From NCBI GenBank assembly GCA_034387635.1, contig JAOANU010000003.1:1-64000 (forward strand): a DNA stretch of 64,000 nt, written 5' to 3'. Below the pieces are notes generated by a model that did no database searches, was not told the origin of the DNA, and saw nothing but the letters and a program-made list of their open reading frames with translations. The position numbers and the translations under genes are program-made. This DNA comes from Rhodosporidiobolus odoratus (lineage: Eukaryota; Basidiomycota; Microbotryomycetes; Sporidiobolales; Sporidiobolaceae). Shown here piece by piece: positions 24,201-33,562 of this stretch. How positions within the stretch are numbered: the stretch's first letter is position 1; each line of letters opens with the position of its first letter.

Positions 24201-24491
24201 TAGGGTTTCTGGGCGCAAGCACTGCTGGTCCTCGATAAGAATTTCGACTAAGACAACCTCGACGCCGGCGGTTTCTTCGTTGTCGTCTTTGTAAGTAGGC
24301 GGAAGGGGACAACGAGGAGGATCATCGAGCCCAGTTGTGCCTGTAAAAGAGTCGCATGGTCAGGCTGGCGGTGATGACGAGGGGTTGGAAGGCTCAGACA
24401 TACGACGGAGAGAAGGCACAATAATCTGAAGAGGCGTCGTGAGGTCCGTTACAGCGGTGGAGTGGGACAGGTCTGCTTCTGCACCTTGCAT
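21296..24491 (-). CDS. lineage-specific multi-exon gene, function unknown, possibly disabled
   Basis: From the ATG at 24491 (MQGAEADLSHSTAVTD) exons can be linked in frame through IIVPSLR, TTGLDDPPRCPLPPTYKDD, KVEEYLKRRAGLAASGLP, VHEARFDVVCTLRHHAHLNS and RPFINPATFFLPKQNHHD. Later pieces include EVKEWVLEARAALRSDG, LFESVFCFGRHERKL and the last exon VKGNAGKHYKQWEAVEGGAI, with an acidic Asp/Asn stretch and a basic C-terminal end (stop 21296). At 23,884-23,886 the frame meets TAA, where the related fragment at 31.4 kb has a Glu codon. This is either a nonsense mutation or a GTAAGA splice donor. No known domain recognised. A diverged fragment at 31.2-31.7 kb shows the family is repeated. Confidence 0.45.
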
Positions 24492-26297
24492 AGCTGATAC
24501 GCTTGTCACGGTATGTGGTTATGGTATGAGACGGCAAGGTTGGAAGGGGAATTGGTCCACCAAGCTCCTTTCCCTGTCGCACCAAATTGCATTTTACAGG
24601 ATTAGCGATTCAATATTGAGGAAGACTGGCAGATATCGGACGGGTTCAATGCAAACTCTGTCACGGGCTCTTCGACCCTCTGCAAGGCAAGGCAGAAAAT
24701 GCTGGCTCTTGTCCAGATTGAAAAGGCCCACTTATCTCGTCCTCCTCGACCCTGCAAACCGCTCACGCTGCTGCGTACAGGCTATAAACGGTAGTTGTAA
24801 ACGACAGATGAGGAGCTGCAGAGCGGACAACGCATGGGGTAATGTCGACAACCAAGATACTGCGAGGGAGTTAGTATGGCTCAGCGTTATTGCAAGAGAC
24901 ACCGTATTCAAGCCGGATGGCGAGGACAGGTCGCTTGCAATAGGAAGTCGGGAGGTGTTTGCCTGAGCGAAGGTGAGGGCGGACAGATCACCGAAGACAA
25001 TGAACCGGGTATTATTCCGTAGAACAATAGTAGAAGTAAAGATAGCGCTAAAGAGAAAAGAAGCATGAGGGGAGAACCGCTACAGCTCAGCCGAATGTTG
25101 AGTGATCATCTATTACTCCTCCTCACAACAATTGCAGACAAGGATGAGGTATAGTCTGCAGGGCAACTAATAATCAGTATCATCTAACAAAAGGACTGAG
25201 AAGAAAGACTTAGAAGCGAAGGACGAGAGGTGCGAGGACACTTCCTTGCAGTTATAACCTGAGGCGCAGCGGGCAGATCCGGCCGACTCGCTACCGACCA
25301 GTTCTACAGCGGGCTTAGGTGGAATGGTATAGGATAGTGGGATGGGGCCAATGCTGCTGAGAGACGCAAAAGGGGGGAGGGGGTCAGACAACAAGCACGC
25401 GACCGGGAGGTAGCTGGGGACGGACAACAGGACGCACATGGCACAAGCAGCGCTACCGTGATAATAGTTGCTGGCATAGAAGCGTGGTATACAAGGAGCT
25501 GATATGCGGATGCGTTGAAGCCTACGAGGGAACAAAGATGAAGACACCCTAAACAGCGGGCAGGAGGTCAGCCACCAACGCTGTCATGCACAGTCTGCAA
25601 TAGGCACAAGGGTTTCAGCTCACTCAACCTGCCAAACGTACCCCATAATTGCGCGCATCGCTTGCCTGCCAGTCTGAAGAGTCGCTGAGTTTGGCGAGGG
25701 CGCCTGAAACGCGCTCGTCGGCTGCAAGGATGGGTAGGGTGTAGAGGACTGAATGAGCTTTGGCATAAACCGGTCTGAACACCGAATGATTCGAACAAGA
25801 GTGAAACAAGGGCAGATCGTGACCGGCGACGTGCGCGTGAAGGTCGGGCGTGAAGGTGTCGTTGCATCTTTCCTGGCCTGATAACCTCGACATCCCGTCG
25901 AAGGGGTCGAGTGCTGGCTGACTATATACGAGGCCATCGCCCCATAGACCTCTTCCTGCCAGTTCTCACTTCGAGGCGATTCAGCGGGTGGTTTACTGCA
26001 CCCGGCCATACACCCGTGTTTCAGGACGGCATGACTGCGAAAATAGACCTTATTTTGATGGTGCACCTTCTCAACTGAGCACGTGCTCATCAACGACTCA
26101 ACTGAGCAATATGCCCTGTCGTTGATGAACACATGCGTAGGTCGAGCTGTGACGTATTGCACCGTTGATCACGGACGTAGAGGGCGCAGCCATATTGAAG
26201 ATTAAAGCAAGTGTTCGTTCATTGCCAAGGAGCACCTTTATTCTCCTAACGAATCAAGCGGGTCGGCCAGGAGAGATACAGGACCTTGCAGGCAAAA
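24492..26297. other. gene-poor region of the repeat island
   Basis: No confident gene. A 180-codon minus ORF at 25,620..26,162 has no recognisable domain and unremarkable composition. The motif GATGATCACTCAACATTC near 25.1 kb (read on the minus strand) resembles GATCACTCAACATCC near 11.06 and 33.09 kb, suggesting shared repeat remnants. Confidence 0.35.
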
Positions 26298-26528
26298 CTA
26301 CCAGGTAGGAAAATCGTTTGATCGCACCCGGGGACGACGAGTTGCATGTCTGGCAGTTGAGGCGTGTAACTGATCCGACTTGATAGTCCGCCCTTGCCCG
26401 TAACGCGCTTTCCCTCGGGTGTTGAACCCGGACCGGTCGACGGCTGTGCACGAGAGATCCCGGAAGTTCTGGCGGGTGAAGAAGACGAGGGCTTGACGAA
26501 CACCTGGAAGTGAAAAAAAGGGTCAGTG

Positions 26529-26991
26529 CTAGAGACCTCACCGGAAATTTCCGGAGCGAGAATTTCCGGGTTCCGGGGGTTTCGGAGGGGTCGACCGGTT
26601 TCCGCGTATTTTCCGGGTTCCGGACCCGAAAATCCCGAAAATTCCGGGTTCCGGCTCCGAAATAGACAGTACGAAAGTTGCTGTGCGTAGCTCCGGCTCG
26701 CAGGTAACAAGTGCAATGGTCTAGTCTCATTCCACTGCGCTACCGCACCAGCCATACCGGTCTTGTGTAACATGTCTCTCTATACAGTCTTTTGCCGGTA
26801 GGTAACGCAGCAGGCCCGCCATTTTTACTCCAAAACTTGCGAAACCCGAAACTTCCGGGTCATATACCACCTCAGCCACCTCAATCCGGTTTCCGGTTAC
26901 TTTTCGGATTCCGGAGCCGGAACTTCCGAAAACCGCGGAAAGTTCCGGACATCCTAGAAATTCCGCCGGAAAATTCCGGTGAGGTCTCTAG
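26529..26991. mobile_element. 463-bp MITE-like element with TIRs, rich in TTCCGG/CCGGAA
   Basis: Terminal inverted repeats begin CTAGAGACCTCACCGGAA at both ends (perfect for 18 bases, imperfect for several more) and are flanked by a 6-bp direct repeat TCAGTG (26,523-26,528 and 26,992-26,997), a target-site duplication. The interior is almost entirely iterated TTCCGG/CCGGAA words in both orientations and has no coding potential. It lies within the last intron of the dioxygenase gene. Removing it and one TCAGTG leaves a normal 57-nt intron with the branch-like CACTGACC next to the insertion point. Non-autonomous DNA element by structure; the parent transposon is not in the window. Confidence 0.85.
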
Positions 26992-27638
26992 TCAGTGCGA
27001 AGTGCAGGGTCATTGCGAGAACGGTGCACCATTGTAAGGTTGGACTTCGTGAACGATGATTGCACTGCGCAGCACAACGATATCACCAGGGCGGTACAGC
27101 AGGCGTATGCCGAACTGGGGAAGGACCAAGTGCCCGCCATCGTATGTGCCGAGTGGGATCTGAAGGCCCAGCCCCGGATTTTGTCGTTGGAATCAACATG
27201 CGGTTTGACTCGAAGATCGTGGAGGACTGCTAGCCCTTGATGCAGCAGGTGGGGGTTGTTCTGCGCCGCAGAGGGAGGTGAAGATCAATACCAGTAGATA
27301 TACGTACAGTCGCGTAGCGATACCATGACACGGTCCCATACTGAACCGCCAATCTTAATCTGGTAGTCCTCTTGCGCCACCGTGTTGTATGCAGGATCGA
27401 TAGCATAGGCGAATTTCGAAACCAGCTCGAAAAGAGGATGCAGCACGACACCGTAAGCGCCGACACGCTCGAATGTTCCGCAGTTGTAGATCATATCTTT
27501 CGACGGCGTCATCTTGGTCGGGTTGGAATGGCTCCTGCTGAAGGCCAGGTACAATCAGGTCAGGGTGCCGAGGAAGCGGAGGCAGCACTGCGTACTGTTG
27601 GTTCCACCGGATACAATGCTCCAAGCCGCTGCCTTCCT

Positions 27639-28797
27639 CGTACTTGCCCTCTGCGTCGTCATGGCGCCCGTTGCTCTTGTGAGGTGGTTTGATGCCATAT
27701 ACCTGCGCTGAATCCGTTACAAATCAACCGAATCGGGAAGCGAGACGAGGAAAAAGGCTCACGTCTATGAGATCCCGCAATTCGTGACTCATCTCCCTGA
27801 GCAGGTCTTCGGCCTTATCCGCGTCCCCGTAAGCCAAGCTCAGAGTATCCTGCCCATGCCACAACAGCGGTACATGGTCCTTTGTCACGAGCAGCATGTC
27901 ACCCGCAAACGTATGCGTGTGCTGGGGGTGGACTAGCAGCTTCTTGACGGCCAGTATCAACAGGTCGCAGAATGTATACGCCATCCGCATGACGGTGACA
28001 GGGACGTCTGTATTCAAGTTTGACTCGTGGACGAAGGCAGGCTCAGAGCGAGGGGGAAGCGAGGGCCAATCCCGGGCCGCAGGAGTGGCGGCCTTCGAAA
28101 GTTTGCCGAACTTGCGCACCAGACACTCGACACCAGAGATGGGTATGTGATTGGCGGTGAGCAAGGGAAAGATCAAAAGGAGGTCAACCGGGAACGAAGC
28201 GGCGGAGGCAGTGCTGGCGTCGGCTACAACCGCAACGTGCAATTGTCAGCATCTACGAGATGACCAATGCAACCAGGGAACTGAGAAGCTGACCTGGTTG
28301 CTGCTTGTCAGGCTGTTCCTCATTGTTGGATGACAGGTCACTTGCACCATTGTTTTCTGAAAAGCGGTGTTTCTTGTGTCGCTGCGGCTCGTCGAAGACG
28401 GAGAGACTACTTGACACAGAGGAAGAGCCGCCGCCAGAGGACTGACAGATAGGGCATGAACTGAGTCGGGACACTAATAGGGGTATTGACGAAAGAGCGC
28501 ACCGGAGCGTAGTGGAGCGGTGCGCGCTGAGTCTGCAGATCACCTCGTTCCCCCATCTCGCGAGGGAGCTGTATTAGATACTGTTCAGCATGTTGTAAGA
28601 GGGACATGCCAACACAGAAACAAACGTACCGCTCGCTGCGCTGCCGAGTCCTGAGCAGCCAAGCACCAGCTAGGGCCACCCCCGTGTCCGGGTGGCGCTA
28701 CCCCAAGCCGCTGTAGGTCGAAAGGGTCGCCCACACCTGCACCCCCGCCCCGGTTCCCTTTGTCAACCGCCCCCCCTTTGCCGTTACCCCCATCTAT
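27639..28797. repeat. 1159-bp direct tandem repeat, unit A
   Basis: Unit A is directly followed by unit B (28,798..29,956) with no spacer. About four single-base differences are visible by eye over 1159 bases (for example GTTGCTCTT versus GTCGCTCTT near the start), so the duplication is recent. The unit runs from the Gly-rich part of exon 1 to the middle of a later exon of the dioxygenase gene. Confidence 0.95.
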
Positions 28798-29956
28798 CGT
28801 ACTTGCCCTCTGCGTCGTCATGGCGCCCGTCGCTCTTGTGAGGTGGTTTGATGCCATATACCTGCGCTGAATCCGTTACAAATCAACCGAATCGGGAAGC
28901 GAGACGAGGAAAAAGGCTCACGTCTATGAGATCCCGCAATTCGTGACTCATCTCCCTGAGCAGGTCTTCGGCCTTATCCGCGTCCCCGTAAGCCAAGCTC
29001 AGAGTATCCTGCCCATGCCACAACAGCGGTACATGGTCCTTTGTCACGAGCAGCATGTCACCCGCAAACGTATGCGTGTGCTGGGGGTGGACTAGCAGCT
29101 TCTTGACGGCCAGTATCAGCAGGTCGCAGAATGTATACGCCATCCGCATGACGGTGACAGGGACGTCTGTATTCAAGTTTGACTCGTGGACGAAGGCAGG
29201 CTCAGAGCGAGGGGGAAGCGAGGGCCAATCCCGGGCCGCAGGAGTGGCGGCCTTCGAAAGTTTGCCGAACTTGCGCACCAGACACTCGACACCAGAGATG
29301 GGTATGTGATTGGCGGTGAGCAAGGGAAAGATCAAAAGGAGGTCAACCGGGAACGAAGCGGCGGAGGCAGTGCTGGCGTCGGCTACAACCGCAACGTGCA
29401 ATTGTCAGCATCTACGAGATGACCAATGCAACCAGGGAACTGAGAAGCTGACCTGGTTGCTGCTTGTCAGGCTGTTCCTCATTTTTGGATGACAGGTCAC
29501 TTGCACCATTGTTTTCTGAAAAGCGGTGTTTCTTGTGTCGCTGCGGCTCGTCGAAGACGGAGAGACTACTTGACACAGAGGAAGAGCCGCCGCCAGAGGA
29601 CTGACAGATAGGGCATGAACTGAGTCGGGACACTAATAGGGGTATTGACGAAAGAGCGCACCGGAGCGTAGTGGAGCGGTGCGCGCTGAGTCTGCAGATC
29701 ACCTCGTTCCCCCATCTCGCGAGGGAGCTGTATTAGATACTGTTCAGCATGTTGTAAGAGGGACATGCCAACACAGAAACAAACGTACCGCTCGCTGCGC
29801 TGCCGAGTCCTGAGCAGCCAAGCACCAGCTAGGGCCACCCCCGTGTCCGGGTGGCGCTACCCCAAGCCGCTGTAGGTCGAAAGGGTCGCCCACACCTGCA
29901 CCCCCGCCCCGGTTCCCTTTGTCAACCGCCCCCCCTTTGCCGTTACCCCCATCTAC
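28798..29956. repeat. 1159-bp direct tandem repeat, unit B
   Basis: Second unit of the tandem pair. Its upstream edge (in gene orientation) is continuous with the true start of the dioxygenase gene at 30,232. Because 1159 is not a multiple of three and the B/A junction creates DAEGKYDRWG followed by TAA, exons read from B end before the catalytic domain. Confidence 0.95.
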
Positions 29957-30232
29957 CGAACCGCCTTTGCTGCCGCCGCCTACCATTTCTTTGCCACCAC
30001 CATTGGGGCCCTGGCCTGCGCCGTCACCGCCATCGTCTTGGCCTTCCCCACCGCCGTCGTGACCAGCGGCGTCGCCAGCGCCACCTTGATCCCCGTCGTG
30101 ACCCCGTCCACCTCCACCTCGCGGGTTCACTCGGTGTTGCCTAGGCAATGGTGCACCGTACAGCCTCCGGCGTCGTTGAAGGTCAGCGAGGTAATCACCT
30201 CGTTGCTGTGCGGTCCAGTTGGCGTTAGGCAT

Positions 30233-31214
30233 TTGAGGGTGGCGAGAGGAAGAGGCTTGACGATAGTAGCAGATAACGTCGATCTCGACAGGGTAGACTG
30301 TGTTGTAACGCAGATTCTATGGGCGGAAGTGCAACCAAGGAGGATATTCTGCAGCTCAACAAGGACTTGAAACTACAAACGGTGAATGCACTTCACCCGC
30401 CGGACAATGTCTCGAAGAGCCAATACATAGGCCAATATGCACCGCGCAGGGCTCTGTCAGATATGACTTGGTATGTTTGGACAGCGTCTCATCCTGTCCC
30501 ATTGCTCGCATTGCAGCCCATGGTCCAACGCCTCGTGCTGAGACCAGACTTGGCCTCCCTCTCCTCTGACCTGCTCCTTGCGCCTCATCGCGTGCGCATA
30601 ACCGCCATTGTGTAACCTAAGTGCACCTAATCGTAATGAACACCACCTGTACCGGCCACAAACATCAGCGTACTCCGTCTCCGTCGCCCGGCTCGAACAG
30701 CCTTCCCCCGCTTCCTTCCCCACCTCGCGCCACTGCCATTATACTTCAAGTCACTGGCACTCAATTCTACTTGACCTATCAACCAGACGAGACCATCGAG
30801 CATGCAATTGCCCAATTCTTCGACACCTACAATCTCCCCTACAATGTCGAGACAGCGGACAAATTGGTGGCGGAACTGTTGAGGGTGGCTGTGCCGCTTC
30901 ACGTGTCACTGTTACAGCGAGGAATCGATGCAGGACGCCACGCTTAATCGTCCCTCGCCTGACGTAGGTTCTCCACCTGTTCCAAAATGCGTGAAGACCG
31001 CGCCCAGTTTCGGATCAACTATCATCAAAACCACGGGGTTAGACGTTGACCCGTGCGAGCTTGACCCCTTGTTTGAACAGTCCAACCCTGCGCCAAGAGG
31101 TGATGGGACTTTTCCATCGGTTGTTCCAATGTCCTGCAACTCATAACCTCGTGAGTACATTGCCAACACTTGCCCCGAGCGCGCTGACTCCATAAGGCTT
31201 TAGGTAGCAAGCGC
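30233..31214. other. gene-poor region, one unassigned plus-strand ORF
   Basis: An ORF with ATG at 30,636 to 30,947 (+) reads ILQVTGTQFYLTYQPDETIE and FFDTYNLPYNVETADKLVAE, an amphipathic composition that could be coding, but no family is recognised and no exon partners are clear. The rest holds nothing I can name. Confidence 0.25.
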
Positions 31215-31665
31215 CGGCCCTCACGGATTGAGTCCCTTCCTGACCATGGCGGGAAGAAGAGCTTTGAGGAGGTCGGCGAGTTCTCCGGCTGCGACGCGAA
31301 GCTGCTCCTGAAGACGGTGCAGCTGTGATTGCCTCCATACTTATTGCCGCAGCAGTGAACCAGGGTGAAGTAAAGAACAAGGGCAGGTCTTCATTTCGAG
31401 GACATGAGATATGGAAGGGAAAGGTAGGTGGCTGTCGCTGTGCAAGGGTTCCATGAGCTTTGAGGAACCATTCCTTAACCTCTTCTGTAGAGTCCTCAAC
31501 GACGCCCGCAACACAGAGATTGAGCCTTGTGAGCTCTGCAGGGACTGCAGTGAGTTGTTGAGTATACTGCGGGGACTGCATCACACGCACCGGGTTGCCT
31601 AGAGGCGGCAGGTCTTGCACACCCTCCACATACTGGAGTCCTTTGCCGCTTGTCAAGGTCATCAA
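31215..31665 (-). pseudogene. diverged fragment of the 21.3-24.5 kb gene family
   Basis: Nucleotide similarity to 23,640-23,900 is plain by eye (shared blocks around CCGGCTGCGACGCGAAGCTG and GCAGCAGTGAACCAGGGTGA). It encodes VVEDSTEEVKEWFLKAHGTL, matching VVKDFT and EVKEWVLEARAAL of the longer copy. The frame shifts soon after and the rest of the gene is missing. Confidence 0.65.
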
Positions 31666-33562
31666 ACACTAGTCTTTCAGGGCAAGTCCCACCTGTGCTT
31701 TTTGCCACTTGTTGCCACTCCTCCTCAACCTTGAATAACTTATCCTGTTCCTCCCTCCATGTCCCTTCTAGGCTCAGATCTACCCACATGTCCTCTGGTC
31801 TAGTCTGATACAGCCAGCTCTGCCTACCTCGACTGCACTTGCCCAGCCTGATCTTCCGTGACTCTCCCTGCCAATGGTTGGAATCGACGGTAATCCTGGA
31901 CTGGCCTTGGCTCGGGTCTCGTTTGTGCCTGCATGTAAGAGCAGAAATTTGCTGCCTGTGTAAAGCTGGAGACCCGCGGAGGAGAAAAGACAGGGGATAC
32001 AAAGAAGGGAATTTTGTGTATGGGGGCAGAAACGTAGTGCACCTTCCGGTTCTCTCCTTACACAATGACACAATTGCTAAGGGATTGAACCAGTAGTACA
32101 CGGTGGTTCTCCCGAGCTGGTGTTGAATGTTGGCAAATCAAGTTGCCTTCCATGGTAGTGCAAAGACCAGGAGGTGGTAGCTCAGAGCGTCAAACACCCA
32201 CTGCTGCTTTGTCACATCAGCTACAGTCTTGCGGCATTTTGCACACGTTGAAATGTGTACAACGTTGGCAACCAGCACCGCAGCTAAGCTCAGTAAGAGG
32301 TCCCAGCGACATGTACATATTTCTGATCTTCTCCACCCCTTCCCACCTGCCTCTTGCTTTGTTCCAGAGGATGCCTTCCCGGTCACTGGCGCAGGATTCT
32401 GGACAGGCAGCTGCTGCCTAAGTGATACAAGGATACCAGGGCTTGGTCTTGCCCACTGACCTCATAGCAAGGTGTTGATCCCGTTGCAGCCTTAGCAATG
32501 GAAGAGCTGTTGTATCAGATGTGGCTTCACCACGTCTGCAGAGCTCATATTTCCTGAGTGTGCTGTGAGGCTTGCAGGATGACCAAGCCCTCTGCCTCTG
32601 GATGCAATTGCAAGCCATTGAAATGGCCTTCTCAGTTGGACAAAAACCCGGCCTGTGCGGTGTCACACTGATGGCAGGCTGGACATAACAGTGTCTCGGT
32701 GGGAATGAGCTGTCTACAAGACCAGGAACAACCAGTGCATCGTTTCTTCTCTTTCTACTTATTTTAAGCTTTCTCCGTCTCTCCCCTTGAATGGAAGTAA
32801 CTTCATTAAGAGCTGTTCTTCTAGTATGTCCATTTCCTATTCTCTCGCTCGACTACGGTCACAGCTAGTGTAACAGGCTGCATACACAATCTGTACGCGT
32901 GGCCCCCGGAATTGGAAGGTCAATGTCTCGACCAACACTGAGAAGGAACAGCGCGTGTTGCAGCTGGACAGTCGTCGTCAGCGATGAGGTGAGTAACTAC
33001 AAATCATGCAAACGAACCTGGACAGTCTTTGTCAGCGATGAGGTGAGGAAGAAAGCCAGGTTCGCCGCTCGACCCTTGTCACCCTTCCGATCACTCAACA
33101 TCCGTCCCCCCTATCTGTCCTCCTTCCGTGGTAAGGATCCTGTCCTTACAGGAATCTCTCGCAGCTGGACTCCGACATCTCCTCGTCAAGTCATCCACCT
33201 GCCATTCATCTCTGTAAAGGGCACCGGAGGCTGTTTACCTCTAGCCATGTCAGCTATCGGCGGGCTCCAATTTACAAACTCGTTCATTCCATTTCATGAT
33301 GCCCAGGCAAGACAAGACTGTGCGACTCCGGCTGTCCCCCGCAGCTTTGTCCTGTTCGTCTCCGTTTCCTCCGACACAAGAACAAACGGTAGAACACCCA
33401 TACATTGCCCCTCTTGACACATTTCCCTCAAGCAAAGCAAGTACAGACAGACCTCCGCATCTCCTACGTCTGTTCATACACTTCCTCCCCTCTAAGCCAC
33501 TCTATAACGCGATTGACCCTCAAGACAAACCCCGGGAAAACCGTCCAAAATGCACTCTGCTT
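31666..33562. other. gene-poor region with degenerate repeats
   Basis: No convincing gene. A short internal duplication around GTCAGCGATGAGGTGAG occurs twice (about 32,977 and 33,033). The 33,405-33,500 stretch resembles 19,910-19,995, and a GATCACTCAACATCC word is shared with 11.06 kb. Old repeat debris is the likely content. Confidence 0.4.

Larger units (their letters stand above)
26298..30232 (-). pseudogene. Fe(II)/2-oxoglutarate dioxygenase, disrupted by tandem duplication
   Basis: Starts MPNANWTAQQRGDYLADLQR, then a Gly/Asp-rich region, a helical middle part (e.g. YTFCDLLILAVKKLLVHPQH) and a catalytic C-terminus. Exons join in phase through LFELVSKFAYAIDPAYN, FLHDLRVKPHVDSND (HxD iron site, 27,192-27,200), LGTYDGGHLVLPQFGIR, LLYRPGDIVVLRSAIIVHEV (distal His) and, across the last intron (26,504..27,029), GVRQALVFFTRQNF with the 2OG-binding Arg. 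This is a full double-stranded beta-helix signature; the wording resembles the TET/JBP-like and related oxygenases expanded in basidiomycetes, but the subfamily is tentative. Three disturbances: a 1159-bp tandem duplication that puts a TAA at 28,784 upstream of the catalytic exons; a one-base frame offset in an A-run (27,179-27,182) just after HVDSNDK; and a 463-bp element inside the last intron. Substrate unknown; nucleic acid is plausible only if the TET/JBP link holds. Confidence 0.7.

Noticed and set aside
26254..26773. Minus ORFs crossing the MITE-like element
   Set aside because: They read through inverted-repeat sequence; the real exon of the dioxygenase gene uses a different frame starting at 26,503.
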